DNA from: Streptomyces sp. HUAS ZL42
GTDB lineage: Bacteria; Actinomycetota; Actinomycetes; Streptomycetales; Streptomycetaceae
Length of the DNA stretch: 64,000 nucleotides
Reading direction: 5' to 3'
Assembly: GCF_040782645.1 (NCBI RefSeq)
Contig: NZ_CP160403.1
Coordinates: 5,429,001 to 5,493,000 of the forward strand
Below, piece after piece: positions 25,843-34,719 of the stretch. How positions within the stretch are numbered: position 1 is the stretch's first letter; the number at the start of each line of letters is the position of its first letter. The notes beneath the pieces are model-generated. The model ran no database searches and was not told the DNA's origin. It was given only the letters and a program-made list of their open reading frames with translations. The position numbers and the translations under genes were made by a program.

Positions 25843-28428
25843 ATGACGACTTCCGCGACCTCCGGAACCGGCCCCACCGAGAACTCCATGCGTCGCGCCC
25901 TCAAACGCGCCCGTGACGGCGTCGCCCTCGACGTCTCCGAGGCGGCCGTCCTGCTCCAGGCCCGCGGCGAGGCCCTCGAGGACCTCGCCGCGTCCGCCGC
26001 ACGGGTGCGGGACGCGGGCCTCGAGGCCGCCGGCCGGCCCGGCGTCATCACGTACTCGAAGAGTGTCTTCATCCCCTTGACCCGGTTGTGCCGGGACAAG
26101 TGTCACTACTGCACCTTCGTCACCGTTCCCGGGAAGCTCAGGCGGGCCGGGCACGGGATGTTCATGTCCCCCGACGAGGTCCTCGACATCGCCCGCAAGG
26201 GCGCCTCGCTGGGCTGCAAGGAAGCCCTCATCACCCTCGGCGACAAACCCGAGGACCGCTGGCCGGAGGCGCGGGAGTGGCTGGACGCGCACGGCTACGA
26301 CGACACCATCGCCTACGTCCGCGCCATCTCGGTCCGGATCCTCGAGGAGACGGGGCTGCTGCCCCACCTCAACCCGGGCGTCATGACGTGGACCGACTTC
26401 CAGCGGCTCAAGCCCGTCGCGCCGAGCATGGGGATGATGCTGGAGACCACCGCGACCCGGCTGTGGTCCGAGCCCGGCGGCCCCCACCACGGCTCCCCGG
26501 ACAAGGAGCCGGCCGTGCGCCTGCGCGTCCTCGAGGACGCCGGCCGCTCCTCCGTCCCCTTCACCTCGGGCATCCTCATCGGCATCGGCGAGACGTACGA
26601 GGAGCGCGCCGAGTCCCTCTTCGCCCTCCGGAAGATCTCCCGCGCCCACCACGGCGTCCAGGAACTGATCATCCAGAACTTCCGCGCCAAGCCGGACACG
26701 GCCATGCGCGGCATGCCCGACGCGGAACTCGACGAGCTGGTCGCCACCGTGGCCGTCGCCCGCCACGTCATGGGCCCGTCCGCCTGTCTGCAGGCCCCGC
26801 CCAACCTGGTCGACTCCGAGTACGAGCGGCTCATCGCCGCCGGCATCGACGACTGGGGCGGGGTGTCGCCGCTGACCATCGACCACGTCAACCCCGAACG
26901 CCCCTGGCCGCAGATCGAGGAGCTGGCCGCGCGCTCCCGCGCCGCCGGCTTCGAGCTGCGGGAACGGCTGTGCGTGTACCCGGAGTTCGTGCAGCGCGGC
27001 GAGCCCTGGCTGGACCCGCGGCTGCGACCGCACGTACGGGCGCTCGCGGACCCGGAGACGGGGCTCGCGCGACCGGACGCCGTCGTCGAGGGGCATCCGT
27101 GGCAGGAGCCGGAGGAGGCCTTCGAGTCCTCCGGGCGTACGGACCTGCACCGCACCATCGACACCGAGGGCCGTACGTCCGACCGCCGCGACGACTTCGA
27201 CGAGGTGTACGGCGACTGGGGCGCCCTGCGCGAGGCGGCCGCCCCCGGCATGGTGCCCGAGCGCATCGACACGGACGTACGGGCGGCGCTGGCCACGGCG
27301 GCCGACGACCCCACGAAGCTGACCGACGAGGAGGCGCTGGCGTTGCTGCACGCCGACGGCCCGGCCCTCGACGCGCTCACCCGCATCGCGGACGACGTGC
27401 GCAGGGCGGCGGTCGGCGACGACGTGACGTACATCGTCACGCGGAACATCAACTTCACCAACGTCTGCTACACGGGCTGCCGTTTCTGCGCCTTCGCGCA
27501 GCGCCGCACCGACGCCGACGCCTACACGCTCTCCCTGGAGCAGGTCGCCGAGCGTGCCCAACAGGCCTGGGACGTGGGCGCGGTGGAGGTCTGCATGCAG
27601 GGCGGCATCCATCCGGACCTGCCCGGCACGGCGTACTTCGACATCGCGAAGGCGGTGAAGGAGCGGGTTCCCGGCATGCACGTGCACGCCTTCTCCCCGA
27701 TGGAGGTCGTCAACGGCGCGACGAGGACGGGTCTTTCGATCCGCGAGTGGCTGACGGCGGCCAAGGAGGCCGGGCTCGACACGATCCCGGGCACGGCGGC
27801 CGAGATCCTCGACGACGAGGTCCGCTGGGTCCTGACCAAGGGCAAGCTGCCGACGGCGACCTGGATCGAGGTGATCACGACGGCGCACGAGCTGGGCATC
27901 AGGTCGAGCTCGACGATGATGTACGGCCATGTGGACCAGCCGAGGCACTGGCTCGGCCATCTGCGCACGCTGTCCCGGATCCAGCGACAGACGGGCGGTT
28001 TCACGGAGTTCGTCACCCTCCCCTTCATCCACACCAACGCGCCGGTGTACCTGGCGGGGATCGCCCGCCCGGGCCCGACGACCCGCGACAACCGTGCGGT
28101 GACGGCGATGGCGAGGCTGTTGCTGCACCCGTGGATCCCCAACATCCAGACCAGCTGGGTGAAGCTGGGCACGGAGGGCGCGGCGGAGATGCTCCGCTCC
28201 GGGGCGAACGACCTGGGCGGCACGCTGATGGAGGAGACGATCTCGCGGATGGCGGGTTCGTCCTACGGCTCGTACAAGTCGGTCAAGGACCTGGTCGCGG
28301 TGGCGGAGGCGGCCGGGCGGCCGGCGAAGCCGCGTACGACGGTGTACGGCGAGGTGCCGGAGGAGCGGCAGCGGGTGGCGGCGGCCTCGGACGGGCATCT
28401 GCCGGAGCTGCTGCCGGTGCTGGACTGA
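25843..28428 (+). CDS. fbiC: bifunctional FO synthase CofG/CofH (coenzyme F420 biosynthesis)
   Basis: An 861-residue fusion of two radical-SAM halves. The CofG half has C-x3-C-x2-C as CRDKCHYC (Cys 83, 87, 90). The CofH half has CYTGCRFC (Cys 542, 546, 549). The enzyme joins tyrosine with the 5-amino-6-ribitylamino uracil intermediate to form FO, the deazaflavin chromophore of F420. Length and fusion are those of actinobacterial FbiC. It would supply the cofactor for the Ddn-type and F420-type LLM enzymes encoded in this window. The transcript is probably leaderless. Confidence 0.97.
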   Translation: MTTSATSGTGPTENSMRRALKRARDGVALDVSEAAVLLQARGEALEDLAASAARVRDAGLEAAGRPGVITYSKSVFIPLTRLCRDKCHYCTFVTVPGKLRRAGHGMFMSPDEVLDIARKGASLGCKEALITLGDKPEDRWPEAREWLDAHGYDDTIAYVRAISVRILEETGLLPHLNPGVMTWTDFQRLKPVAPSMGMMLETTATRLWSEPGGPHHGSPDKEPAVRLRVLEDAGRSSVPFTSGILIGIGETYEERAESLFALRKISRAHHGVQELIIQNFRAKPDTAMRGMPDAELDELVATVAVARHVMGPSACLQAPPNLVDSEYERLIAAGIDDWGGVSPLTIDHVNPERPWPQIEELAARSRAAGFELRERLCVYPEFVQRGEPWLDPRLRPHVRALADPETGLARPDAVVEGHPWQEPEEAFESSGRTDLHRTIDTEGRTSDRRDDFDEVYGDWGALREAAAPGMVPERIDTDVRAALATAADDPTKLTDEEALALLHADGPALDALTRIADDVRRAAVGDDVTYIVTRNINFTNVCYTGCRFCAFAQRRTDADAYTLSLEQVAERAQQAWDVGAVEVCMQGGIHPDLPGTAYFDIAKAVKERVPGMHVHAFSPMEVVNGATRTGLSIREWLTAAKEAGLDTIPGTAAEILDDEVRWVLTKGKLPTATWIEVITTAHELGIRSSSTMMYGHVDQPRHWLGHLRTLSRIQRQTGGFTEFVTLPFIHTNAPVYLAGIARPGPTTRDNRAVTAMARLLLHPWIPNIQTSWVKLGTEGAAEMLRSGANDLGGTLMEETISRMAGSSYGSYKSVKDLVAVAEAAGRPAKPRTTVYGEVPEERQRVAAASDGHLPELLPVLD

Positions 28429-28456
28429 GCGGCGGGGGGCTCACAGTACGATGATC

Positions 28457-28477
28457 GGACCCCTGCTGGAGGGGTCC
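28457..28477. terminator. hairpin after fbiC
   Basis: A 7-bp stem (28457-28463 with 28471-28477, GGACCCC/GGGGTCC) with a 7-base loop, between fbiC and the next gene. It may end fbiC transcription or attenuate read-through. Confidence 0.45.
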
Positions 28478-28494
28478 CGTAGCTGAGGAGATGC

Positions 28495-29064
28495 GTGCCC
28501 GTGCCTGCCCTACGGCTTCCCTCGTGGGCCTGGGTCACCGGCCTGACCGTGGGAGCGGTCGCCGCGGTCACCGTCCTGGCCGTACAGGCCGATCGGGGGC
28601 CGCATCCCACGGCCACGGCGGCCCGGCCGAGCGCCTCGGCGTCCGCGAGCACGCAGCCGACGCCCACGAAGTCCACCGCACCGGCCGCCGTGCCCGACGG
28701 ATCGGGCACGGGACGCCGCATCGTCTACTCGCTCGGGCAGCACCGGGTGTGGCTGGTGGACGCGAGCGACGCCGCCGGCCGCACGTTCACCGTCTGGCCC
28801 GGCACGGTGAGCCCCGAACCCGGCACCTACACCGTCTCCACGCGCAAGGACGCGACGACGGGCTCCGACGGCGTGCAGATCGAGCACATCGTCTACTTCA
28901 CCGCCAAGTCCGGTGTGAACATCGCCTTCTCCAACGCCGTCGACGGCTCCTCGCCGCCACCGGCGTCCGGCGTGCAGACGGGCGGCATCCGCATGCCCAA
29001 GGCGGACGGGACGGCCCTGTGGTCCTTCGGAACGACGGGGACGAAGGTGACGGTGGTCAGGTAG
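28495..29064 (+). CDS. membrane-anchored L,D-transpeptidase-like protein lacking catalytic Cys and His
   Basis: A 189-residue protein: one N-terminal membrane segment (about 11-30), a Ser/Thr/Pro/Ala linker to about 68, and a YkuD-like domain (about 72-188: RIVYSLGQHRVWLVD, TVWPGTVSPEPGTYTVST, then TGGIRMPKADGTALW and TGTKVTVVR). YkuD enzymes form or break 3-3 peptidoglycan crosslinks using Cys in SHGCIR. Here the equivalent is TGGIR, so Cys is Gly and the neighbouring His is also missing; the upstream His site reads VNIAFS. It probably binds rather than processes the cell wall. GAGGAG precedes both GTG 28495 and GTG 28501. Confidence 0.78.
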   Translation: MPVPALRLPSWAWVTGLTVGAVAAVTVLAVQADRGPHPTATAARPSASASASTQPTPTKSTAPAAVPDGSGTGRRIVYSLGQHRVWLVDASDAAGRTFTVWPGTVSPEPGTYTVSTRKDATTGSDGVQIEHIVYFTAKSGVNIAFSNAVDGSSPPPASGVQTGGIRMPKADGTALWSFGTTGTKVTVVR

Positions 29065-29403
29065 CCGACTCCGGCACACGCAGCGGCAGTTGGACGACCA
29101 GCAGCACGACCCCGCTCCCCGAGGAGCTACTCGGTGGGCACTGCCTCGAAGTAGCGTCGCGTGGTCCCCGGTGCCTCGGCCTCCAGCTCGCCTCCATCCC
29201 TTCGCTGCCTCGTTCGTTGAGAATCGCAGGCGCCGTTCCCCGCCCACCGGCGGCGGGGCGACGGGGCGGAGAGCACGGACCGCAAGCCATCGAGCTGCTC
29301 AACGAGAGGGAGTCGACCAAACATCCGTACCGCCTACCATGATCAGTGGCTCCCACAAGCCGCGTTGGCCGCAAGCGGGAGCTCCTGCCCGTGGGCGCCA
29401 AGG
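29065..29403. other. intergenic region without recognisable content
   Basis: About 340 bases between the L,D-transpeptidase-like gene and the convergent NUDIX gene. I see no coding frame with Streptomyces codon bias, no RNA gene and no long repeat. Confidence 0.5.
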
Positions 29404-29904
29404 TCAGGGCCGCGCTGCCCGGAACGCGAGATACCGGCCGAAGGCTTCGTGGCTGTCGGGGGTGAAGCGCCACTCCCGCAGGGCCCGCCGCAGCTCCGGC
29501 TCGGTCAGCCAGCCGTGCCAGGCGACCTCATCAGGGTCGGGGACCACGGCGTCCGGCACCACGGCTTCGTGCATGCCGAGCCAGTGAGGACTCAGACCGC
29601 TGCGGTTGATGAACGCGAACAGCAAGCGCACCGGCACACGAACGCCCAGCTCCTCGGCCAGTTCCCGGGCCGCTGCCTGTTCATAGGACTCGCCGACTTT
29701 CACCGCGCCTCCGACCACGGCCTCGTAGTGCCCGGGAAACCGCAACAGCTGCTCCGACCGCCGGTGGATGAGAACCCGACCTCGCCCATCCCGGCACACC
29801 GTCGAAGCGATCCGGTGCAGCCAACCTTCCTGGACGGCCTGCCGACGGCCGACCACCCCCAGCACACGGCCCTGATCGTCGACACGTTCCACCAGTTCAT
29901 CCAT
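29404..29904 (-). CDS. NUDIX hydrolase
   Basis: A 166-residue protein with a complete Nudix box, GGAVKVGESYEQAAARELAE plus ELGV, at about residues 66-89. The N-terminal ERVDDQGRVLGVVGR segment is typical of isopentenyl-diphosphate-isomerase-like and related Nudix proteins found in actinobacteria; the hydrolysed substrate (a nucleoside diphosphate derivative) is not predictable. ATG 29904 has AAGG eight bases upstream; the GTG at 29928 is a longer alternative. Confidence 0.9.
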   Translation of the reverse strand: MDELVERVDDQGRVLGVVGRRQAVQEGWLHRIASTVCRDGRGRVLIHRRSEQLLRFPGHYEAVVGGAVKVGESYEQAAARELAEELGVRVPVRLLFAFINRSGLSPHWLGMHEAVVPDAVVPDPDEVAWHGWLTEPELRRALREWRFTPDSHEAFGRYLAFRAARP

Positions 29905-30026
29905 GAGGCACACCTTGACAGAGTCCACCGACAGGCTGCCCCGACGCCGAACCGGCGCTCATCGTCCCCGCCTGGCCCGGGTCATAACGGCCCGAGACGC
30001 CTTTCAGACTCGCTTTGCGGCGTAGG

Positions 30027-30215
30027 TCAGTGTCCGGTTGCGTAGGTGACGAACGTGGCCCACGAGTCGTCCGTGAACGCGAGCCGTGCGCCGTCTCGGT
30101 CCTTGGAGTCGCGTACGTGGACGGTGGCGTCGGCGGGGGCTATGGCGACCTCGACGCACTCAGGACCGTCGTTGCTGCTGTAGCTGCTCTTGAACCACTC
30201 AAGCGCGGAGGTCAT
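30027..30215 (-). CDS. DUF397 protein, set 1
   Basis: A 62-residue DUF397 protein: WFKSSYSSNDGPECVEVA, then VRDSKDRDGARLAF and SWATFVTYA. DUF397 proteins are small partners of XRE-DUF5753 regulators and act with them in Streptomyces development and antibiotic control. The ATG overlaps the regulator's stop (ATGA), so the two are translated together. Confidence 0.9.
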   Translation of the reverse strand: MTSALEWFKSSYSSNDGPECVEVAIAPADATVHVRDSKDRDGARLAFTDDSWATFVTYATGH

Positions 30216-31024
30216 GTCTCTTCTCCCATTACTTTCCCGATGAAGGCCAGTGACTCCCGGGGTGTCAGAGCCTGCGCCCGGATCATTCCATAGCGCATCT
30301 CCAGGATCTGGACTTCCCGGGGATCACTGATCACACGGTTGTACAGCTGGCCCTCCGAGTGTCCCAGCGTCTTACCGTCTCGGAGTTTCAGCAGCTGAAG
30401 CGGGCCGCCCATACCCGCGTGGTCCTCTCGATCCGTGGGCATCACCTGGATCTCGACGTGGCGCAACTTGCTGATCTCAAGCAGATGTTCGAGCTGTTGT
30501 CGCAGCAGCATTCTGCCCCCGATGGGCCTGCGGAGCGTCACCTCTTCCAGGACGAATGTGAGAAGCGGCGGGGGTACACGCTCGAAGACGCGCTGCCGTG
30601 CCACGCGGGCTGAGACGTGGCGGTCGATCTCGTCCTCAGTGAATGCGGGCCGCCGCCTCCCGTACAACGCCCGTGCGTACTCCGGCGTCTGGAGCAGGCC
30701 ATGCATGTTGTGGTTGGCGTACGCCCCCAACTCCACCGCCTCGTCCTCCAGCTTCGCCAGATCCCGCACCTTCTTCGGATACCGGGCCCGCTCCACGTCC
30801 TCCTTCATCGCGGAGAGCTTCCCGCCCGCGCCCAGGACCTCATCGGCCTTGTCCAGGAAGTCCGGCTTGGGAATCCGCCGGCCCCGTTCCACCGACGAGA
30901 CCATCTCCCCTCCGTATCCGATCGCGTCCCCGAGCTCTGCCTGCGTCAGCCCGGCCGGCTCACGCCACATCTTGATCTGCCGACCGACCGTCCTGAGTAC
31001 GGCCGCTGCTTCCTCGTCCTCCAC
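30212..31024 (-). CDS. XRE family regulator with DUF5753, set 1
   Basis: A 270-residue protein with an N-terminal helix-turn-helix (about 9-65: IKMWREPAGLTQAELGDAIG, VSSVERGRRIPK) and a C-terminal DUF5753 domain (LLQTPEYARALYGRR to ILEMRYGMIRAQAL). This is the WhiJ-like regulator class. GTG 31024 has GGGAGGGG five bases upstream; the longer frame to 31066 lacks such a site. It forms an operon with the DUF397 gene and is divergent from an ATP-binding anti-sigma-like gene, the standard three-gene Streptomyces arrangement. Confidence 0.9.
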   Translation of the reverse strand: MEDEEAAAVLRTVGRQIKMWREPAGLTQAELGDAIGYGGEMVSSVERGRRIPKPDFLDKADEVLGAGGKLSAMKEDVERARYPKKVRDLAKLEDEAVELGAYANHNMHGLLQTPEYARALYGRRRPAFTEDEIDRHVSARVARQRVFERVPPPLLTFVLEEVTLRRPIGGRMLLRQQLEHLLEISKLRHVEIQVMPTDREDHAGMGGPLQLLKLRDGKTLGHSEGQLYNRVISDPREVQILEMRYGMIRAQALTPRESLAFIGKVMGEET

Positions 31025-31137
31025 CTTCGCCCCTCCCGTCGTACGAGCCGTACGGACCGGCCCCACGTCCGGACAGTCACGGTCCGTACTGGGGTCGTTG
31101 CTGTTCAGCGTAGGTACGCGTGGCCACGCTGGGTGAC

Positions 31138-31572
31138 ATGAGCCAGGAATCCCTCACCCAAGTAACCCTCGCTGCCCACCACTTCACGGTTCAGTTGTCC
31201 GCCACTCGAAGAGGTGCCCGACTCGCACGGCTGCTCACAGAACGTCAACTCTGTGAGTGGGGCATGCCCTTTGAGGACGCGGTACAGGTCGTTGCCGAAC
31301 TGAGCTCGAATGCCGTGCTCCATGGACGCGTCAGGGGACGGGACTTCCGGCTGGTGCTCCGGCTGCATACCGACGGCACCCTCCGTATCGAGGTGACCGA
31401 CGCCCGAGGCGACCGGGTGCCGCGTATCCCGGACTCGGTCGCCGTGGACGCGGAATCGGGCCGTGGGCTGCGACTGGTGGCGGCGTACGCGGACCGCTGG
31501 GGCGTCGACGAGGCTCCGCCCAACTGCAAGACGGTGTGGGCCGAACTGGCGCCGGATCGCGCGGATCAGTGA
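31138..31572 (+). CDS. ATP-binding protein (HATPase_c, anti-sigma-factor-like)
   Basis: A 144-residue histidine-kinase-type ATPase domain without a kinase dimerisation region. The N-box is AVQVVAELSSNAVLHGR and the G-box is DAESGRGLRLVAAYADRWGV. Proteins of this size are SpoIIAB/RsbW-like and often lie beside XRE/DUF397 pairs, where they are thought to be part of a partner-switching module. ATG 31138 was chosen; GTG 31120 is also in frame. Divergent from the XRE gene. Confidence 0.88.
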   Translation: MSQESLTQVTLAAHHFTVQLSATRRGARLARLLTERQLCEWGMPFEDAVQVVAELSSNAVLHGRVRGRDFRLVLRLHTDGTLRIEVTDARGDRVPRIPDSVAVDAESGRGLRLVAAYADRWGVDEAPPNCKTVWAELAPDRADQ

Positions 31573-31810
31573 CCCGGCCTCGCCCGAGGCCAAAGACAAA
31601 GAACCGGGGAAAGAACCAACCGCCCCACCCAGCCCGTCACCAACGCGCCCCTGGTCACCCGGTCGAGTGATGGCGTTCAATTCGGCTGGCTGTCGGCGAA
31701 TTGGTCGGGCAGCGTCAGCCTCGACAGACAACCGCACACATGAAACGGCCCCCGCCGGGACGCCAATCCCGAACGAGGGCCTGTTCACCGAGGAAGAAGA
31801 GAGCTTCCCG

Positions 31811-32635
31811 ATGACTGAGCAGCAGCTTAGCGCGCACGCGCGCCCCCGGTCCGCCCGTTCCCGCCTCGGAGTTGGCCACGTGGACGAACGCCACGACGAA
31901 GAGTTCACGGTCGTCGGAAACCACCTCGCCCAACACCCCGACCTGTCGCTGACGGCCATCGGCCTGGCGGTCCACATCCAGTCGCTTCCGACCGGAACCC
32001 TCGTCGGGATCAAGACCCTTGCGGCCAAGTTCCCCGAGGGCGAGACGCGGATCGCCTCGGCCCTGAGGGAGCTGGAGAAGCACGGCTACCTGTCCCGCAC
32101 CAAGGAGCGACTGCCGACGGGACGGATCGTGACGCGTACGACCTCGTACAACAAGCCCCAGAAGCGCACGGCCCACGCGACACCCGCTCCCCGGCGCGAA
32201 CCGGCCCCGGACCCCAAGGAGCCGGAACATCCGGCCCCGGTCGCGCCGCTGCCCGCCCCGGACCTGCCCATCCACCGCACCGCCCGCAACGTCCTCGTGG
32301 GACTCCGCGCCCGCGACCCCCGCCTCCACCTCGCCGAGCGCGACGTACACCGCCTCGCCCCCGCCGTGGCCGCCTGGCTGGAGCGAGGCGTAGCCCCCGA
32401 CGACGTACAGCGAACGCTCGCGGCCGGGCTTCCGCCGGAAGGTGTACGCCACCCGGTGGGCTTCCTGGCCCACCGCCTTACCGCCCTCCTGCCTCCACCC
32501 CTCGAGCCCGTGCCGGAGGCCGCCCGCCCCGACCCCCTCCAGAACTGCGACGGCTGCGACCGTGCGTTCCGTGCCCCGCAGCCAGGCAACTGCCGCGACT
32601 GCCGTGCGACCCGGTTGTCCGGCGCGGCGGCGTAG
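31811..32635 (+). CDS. winged-helix DNA-binding protein with C-terminal zinc ribbon
   Basis: A 274-residue protein. Residues about 30-105 form a replication-initiator/MarR-like winged helix (LSLTAIGLAVHIQSLPTG, TRIASALRELEKHGYLSRT). A Pro-rich linker follows, then a helical segment and a C-terminal CDGCDRAF...GNCRDC zinc ribbon. This architecture is frequent in Streptomyces accessory and regulatory loci; its targets are unknown. The 238 bases upstream contain no other gene. Confidence 0.8.
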   Translation: MTEQQLSAHARPRSARSRLGVGHVDERHDEEFTVVGNHLAQHPDLSLTAIGLAVHIQSLPTGTLVGIKTLAAKFPEGETRIASALRELEKHGYLSRTKERLPTGRIVTRTTSYNKPQKRTAHATPAPRREPAPDPKEPEHPAPVAPLPAPDLPIHRTARNVLVGLRARDPRLHLAERDVHRLAPAVAAWLERGVAPDDVQRTLAAGLPPEGVRHPVGFLAHRLTALLPPPLEPVPEAARPDPLQNCDGCDRAFRAPQPGNCRDCRATRLSGAAA

Positions 32636-32734
32636 AGACGGGAACCGAGCCCCATGACAAGCGCTGCCCGAGCACCGCGCCACCGACTCCGCCGGTACCG
32701 TACGACGACCGAGCCCCCCGCACCGGAGGTCACC

Positions 32735-33082
32735 GTGAGCGCCCAGACCGACGGCCCGAACGGACCGCTGATCCCCATGCCCGAACTCACCCCGGACGCC
32801 CTGCGGGCAGCGGTCATGCGCATCGCGTCGAGCCGGGTCCCGGCCCTCACGCAGCACCTCTTCGAGGCCACGACAAATGCTCAGCAGACGCAGAGCCTTG
32901 CACCGCTGCGAGCCTTCGTGCACTCCTGGGCGGTGTTCGTGGCGATCGAACGGCATCCGGAACGCGCCGCCCGGCTGCGTGAGCTGGAGCGGATCGTGGA
33001 CGCGGGGGAGCAGGACCCGGCAGAGGCCATCGCTGAGATCCAGGCGATCCGGAAGGCGGCCGAGGCGGAGGCTGGGCTGTGA
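32735..33082 (+). CDS. small conserved protein (DUF6247-like)
   Basis: A 115-residue, mainly helical protein: PMPELTPDALRAAVMRIASS, FVHSWAVFVAIERHPERAAR, then a Glu/Ala-rich tail. GGAGG lies five bases before GTG 32735, which decides the start over the ATG at 32654. It resembles a Streptomyces family (I recall it as DUF6247) that is paired with a small downstream gene in a toxin-antitoxin-like order. Its stop overlaps the start of such a downstream frame. Confidence 0.65.
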   Translation: MSAQTDGPNGPLIPMPELTPDALRAAVMRIASSRVPALTQHLFEATTNAQQTQSLAPLRAFVHSWAVFVAIERHPERAARLRELERIVDAGEQDPAEAIAEIQAIRKAAEAEAGL

Positions 33083-33207
33083 CGGATTGGGCATGGGACT
33101 ACAACCCGAGTGCCGAGTACGTCACCGGCGGGCGCGGTTTCATCAGCTTTCTGGCCGTACCACGCCATGAGTGCGTCTACTCCTGCAATGTCACCTGGGA
33201 CGGGTGA
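33079..33207 (+). pseudogene. 42-residue remnant of the DUF6247 partner gene
   Basis: A short frame starts at GTG 33079, overlapping the previous stop. It encodes a DWAWDYNPSAEYV start and a FISFLAVPRHECVYSCNVTW end. From memory, full partners of this family are about 100 residues with the same two ends, so the middle seems deleted. It may still be translated. The identification rests on recalled family pattern, so confidence is low. Confidence 0.4.
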
Positions 33208-33330
33208 TAACTGACCTCCCGGGACCACTTCGGCACACCTCACATACCATTCCGCCCCCTGAACCGACCGTTCCCGGTCGATTACAGTGGCGAACGTCGT
33301 ACGTGCGGACGGTGCCCTTGGGAGGTCTTG

Positions 33331-34455
33331 GTGGGTGCGACAGCCGGCGCCGTCTGGGGCCGTACCGAGCAGCAGGACTTCCGCAGCCGGGTGCGCGGCA
33401 CGCTGCTCGGCGCTGCTGTCGGGGACGCGCTCGGGGCGCCCGTCGACGGGCCCGCCCTCGACGTGATCAGGGAGACGTACGGCGCGGAGGGCGTCGTCGA
33501 CCTCGCCCCCGCCTACGGACGGCGTGGCGTCGTCACCCACCTCACCCAGCTCACCCTGTTCACCGTGGACGGGCTGATCCGCGCCCAGGTCCGCCGCGAC
33601 ACCGGCGCCTGGCACCCGCCGACCGATCTGCACCGGGCGTATCTGCGCTGGGCCGCCACCCAGCACGACTGGGGCCCCGACGAGCGCCGCAAGGACGACG
33701 GCTGGCTGGCACGCGAGGAGTGGCTGTACGCCCGGCGGGATCCGCCCCGGGCCCTGCTGCTCGGCCTGGGCGACGAGACCATGGGCACGCTGGACGCGCC
33801 CAAGAACCCCGGCGAGCTCGGCCCCGAGGCGGCCGCCCGCTCCGCCCCCTTCGGGCTGCTCGTCGGCTGGGAGCCGCAACTGGTGGCGCAGCTGGCCGTG
33901 GAGTGCGCGGCCCAGACCCACGGCCACCCCACCGCCTGCCTCGCGGCGGGCGGGTACGCCGTCGTCGTACACGCGCTGGCCCTCGGAGAGAACCTCGACG
34001 CGGCCGTGCAGCGCGCGCTCGCCCTCCTCGCCGCCCGGCCCGGTCACCAGCCCGTGTCGGACGCCCTCCAGCATGCGCTGGGCGCCGTACGGCAGGGGAT
34101 ACCGACTCCGGCCAGGGTGGAGGAACTCGCCGGAAACGGTACGGCGGACGGGGTGCTGGCGGCCGCCGTGTACTGCGCCCTCGTCGCGGAGGACGTCCGC
34201 CACGGTCTGCGCCTGGCCGTGAACCATTCCGGCCCCTCCGCCACGACCGCCGCCCTGACCGGCGGCCTGCTCGGCGCCCTCCACGGCGAGACGGCCCTCC
34301 CCCCGGCCTGGCTGGCCGAGCTGGAGGGCCGGCCCACCGTCCTGGAACTGGCGGACGACTTCGCGATGGAGATGACCCAGGGCCCGGCTCTGCACGGCCC
34401 CGCAGGGGCATCGCCGGGCTGGCTGGCACGATATCCGCGGGGCGGGACGGGCTGA
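33331..34455 (+). CDS. ADP-ribosylglycohydrolase family protein
   Basis: A 374-residue DraG-like protein. The N-terminal VRGTLLGAAVGDALGAPVDG holds the first family motif; LTQLTLFTVDGLIRA, AARSAPFGLLVG and AVNHSGPSATTAALTGGLLGALHG are later conserved parts. DraG enzymes remove ADP-ribose from proteins using two Mg ions. The usual Asp-Asp pair after GDS(T) in the C-terminal metal motif reads NHSGPSATTA here, so activity may be altered. GGAGG is five bases before GTG 33331. Confidence 0.85.
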   Translation: MGATAGAVWGRTEQQDFRSRVRGTLLGAAVGDALGAPVDGPALDVIRETYGAEGVVDLAPAYGRRGVVTHLTQLTLFTVDGLIRAQVRRDTGAWHPPTDLHRAYLRWAATQHDWGPDERRKDDGWLAREEWLYARRDPPRALLLGLGDETMGTLDAPKNPGELGPEAAARSAPFGLLVGWEPQLVAQLAVECAAQTHGHPTACLAAGGYAVVVHALALGENLDAAVQRALALLAARPGHQPVSDALQHALGAVRQGIPTPARVEELAGNGTADGVLAAAVYCALVAEDVRHGLRLAVNHSGPSATTAALTGGLLGALHGETALPPAWLAELEGRPTVLELADDFAMEMTQGPALHGPAGASPGWLARYPRGGTG

Positions 34456-34719
34456 TTCGCGTCCAGCCGCGGGCGCGGGCTGAGGGGACGGGTTTCGCCC
34501 CCGCCGCCCCTACCCGTCCCCTCCCAGGGGCTCCGCCCCTTCGACCCCGATCGGCCTGAACGGCCTCGTCCTCAAACGCCGGACGGGCTGAGTTCCGTCC
34601 AGCCGCGGGCATGCGTGCCTCCCCCACTGCCTTAAGGGCGTGGGAGGGTGGGCGCGGGCGGCACCCCGGTAGCGCCGGGTTGCGCGGCCCACCTCAGGCC
34701 CGCACCAACCCCCCGCACC
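34456..34719. repeat. dispersed Streptomyces repeats between convergent genes
   Basis: This non-coding gap consists of typical Streptomyces intergenic elements: about 34490-34595 (with GGCTCCGCCCC and GGCCTGAACGGCCTCGTCC) and a 45-base element at 34648-34692 that recurs at 45861-45905. Self-complementary ends suggest transcription termination between the convergent ADP-ribosylglycohydrolase and symporter genes. Confidence 0.55.

Noticed and set aside
25819..28398. 859-codon open frame antisense to fbiC
   Set aside because: It is a shadow of the high-GC third codon positions of fbiC; its product is Arg/Val/His-rich low-complexity sequence with no family motifs.
29065..29403. small gene between the L,D-transpeptidase-like and NUDIX genes
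   Set aside because: Open frames here lack Streptomyces codon bias and ribosome-binding sites, and are explained as shadows.
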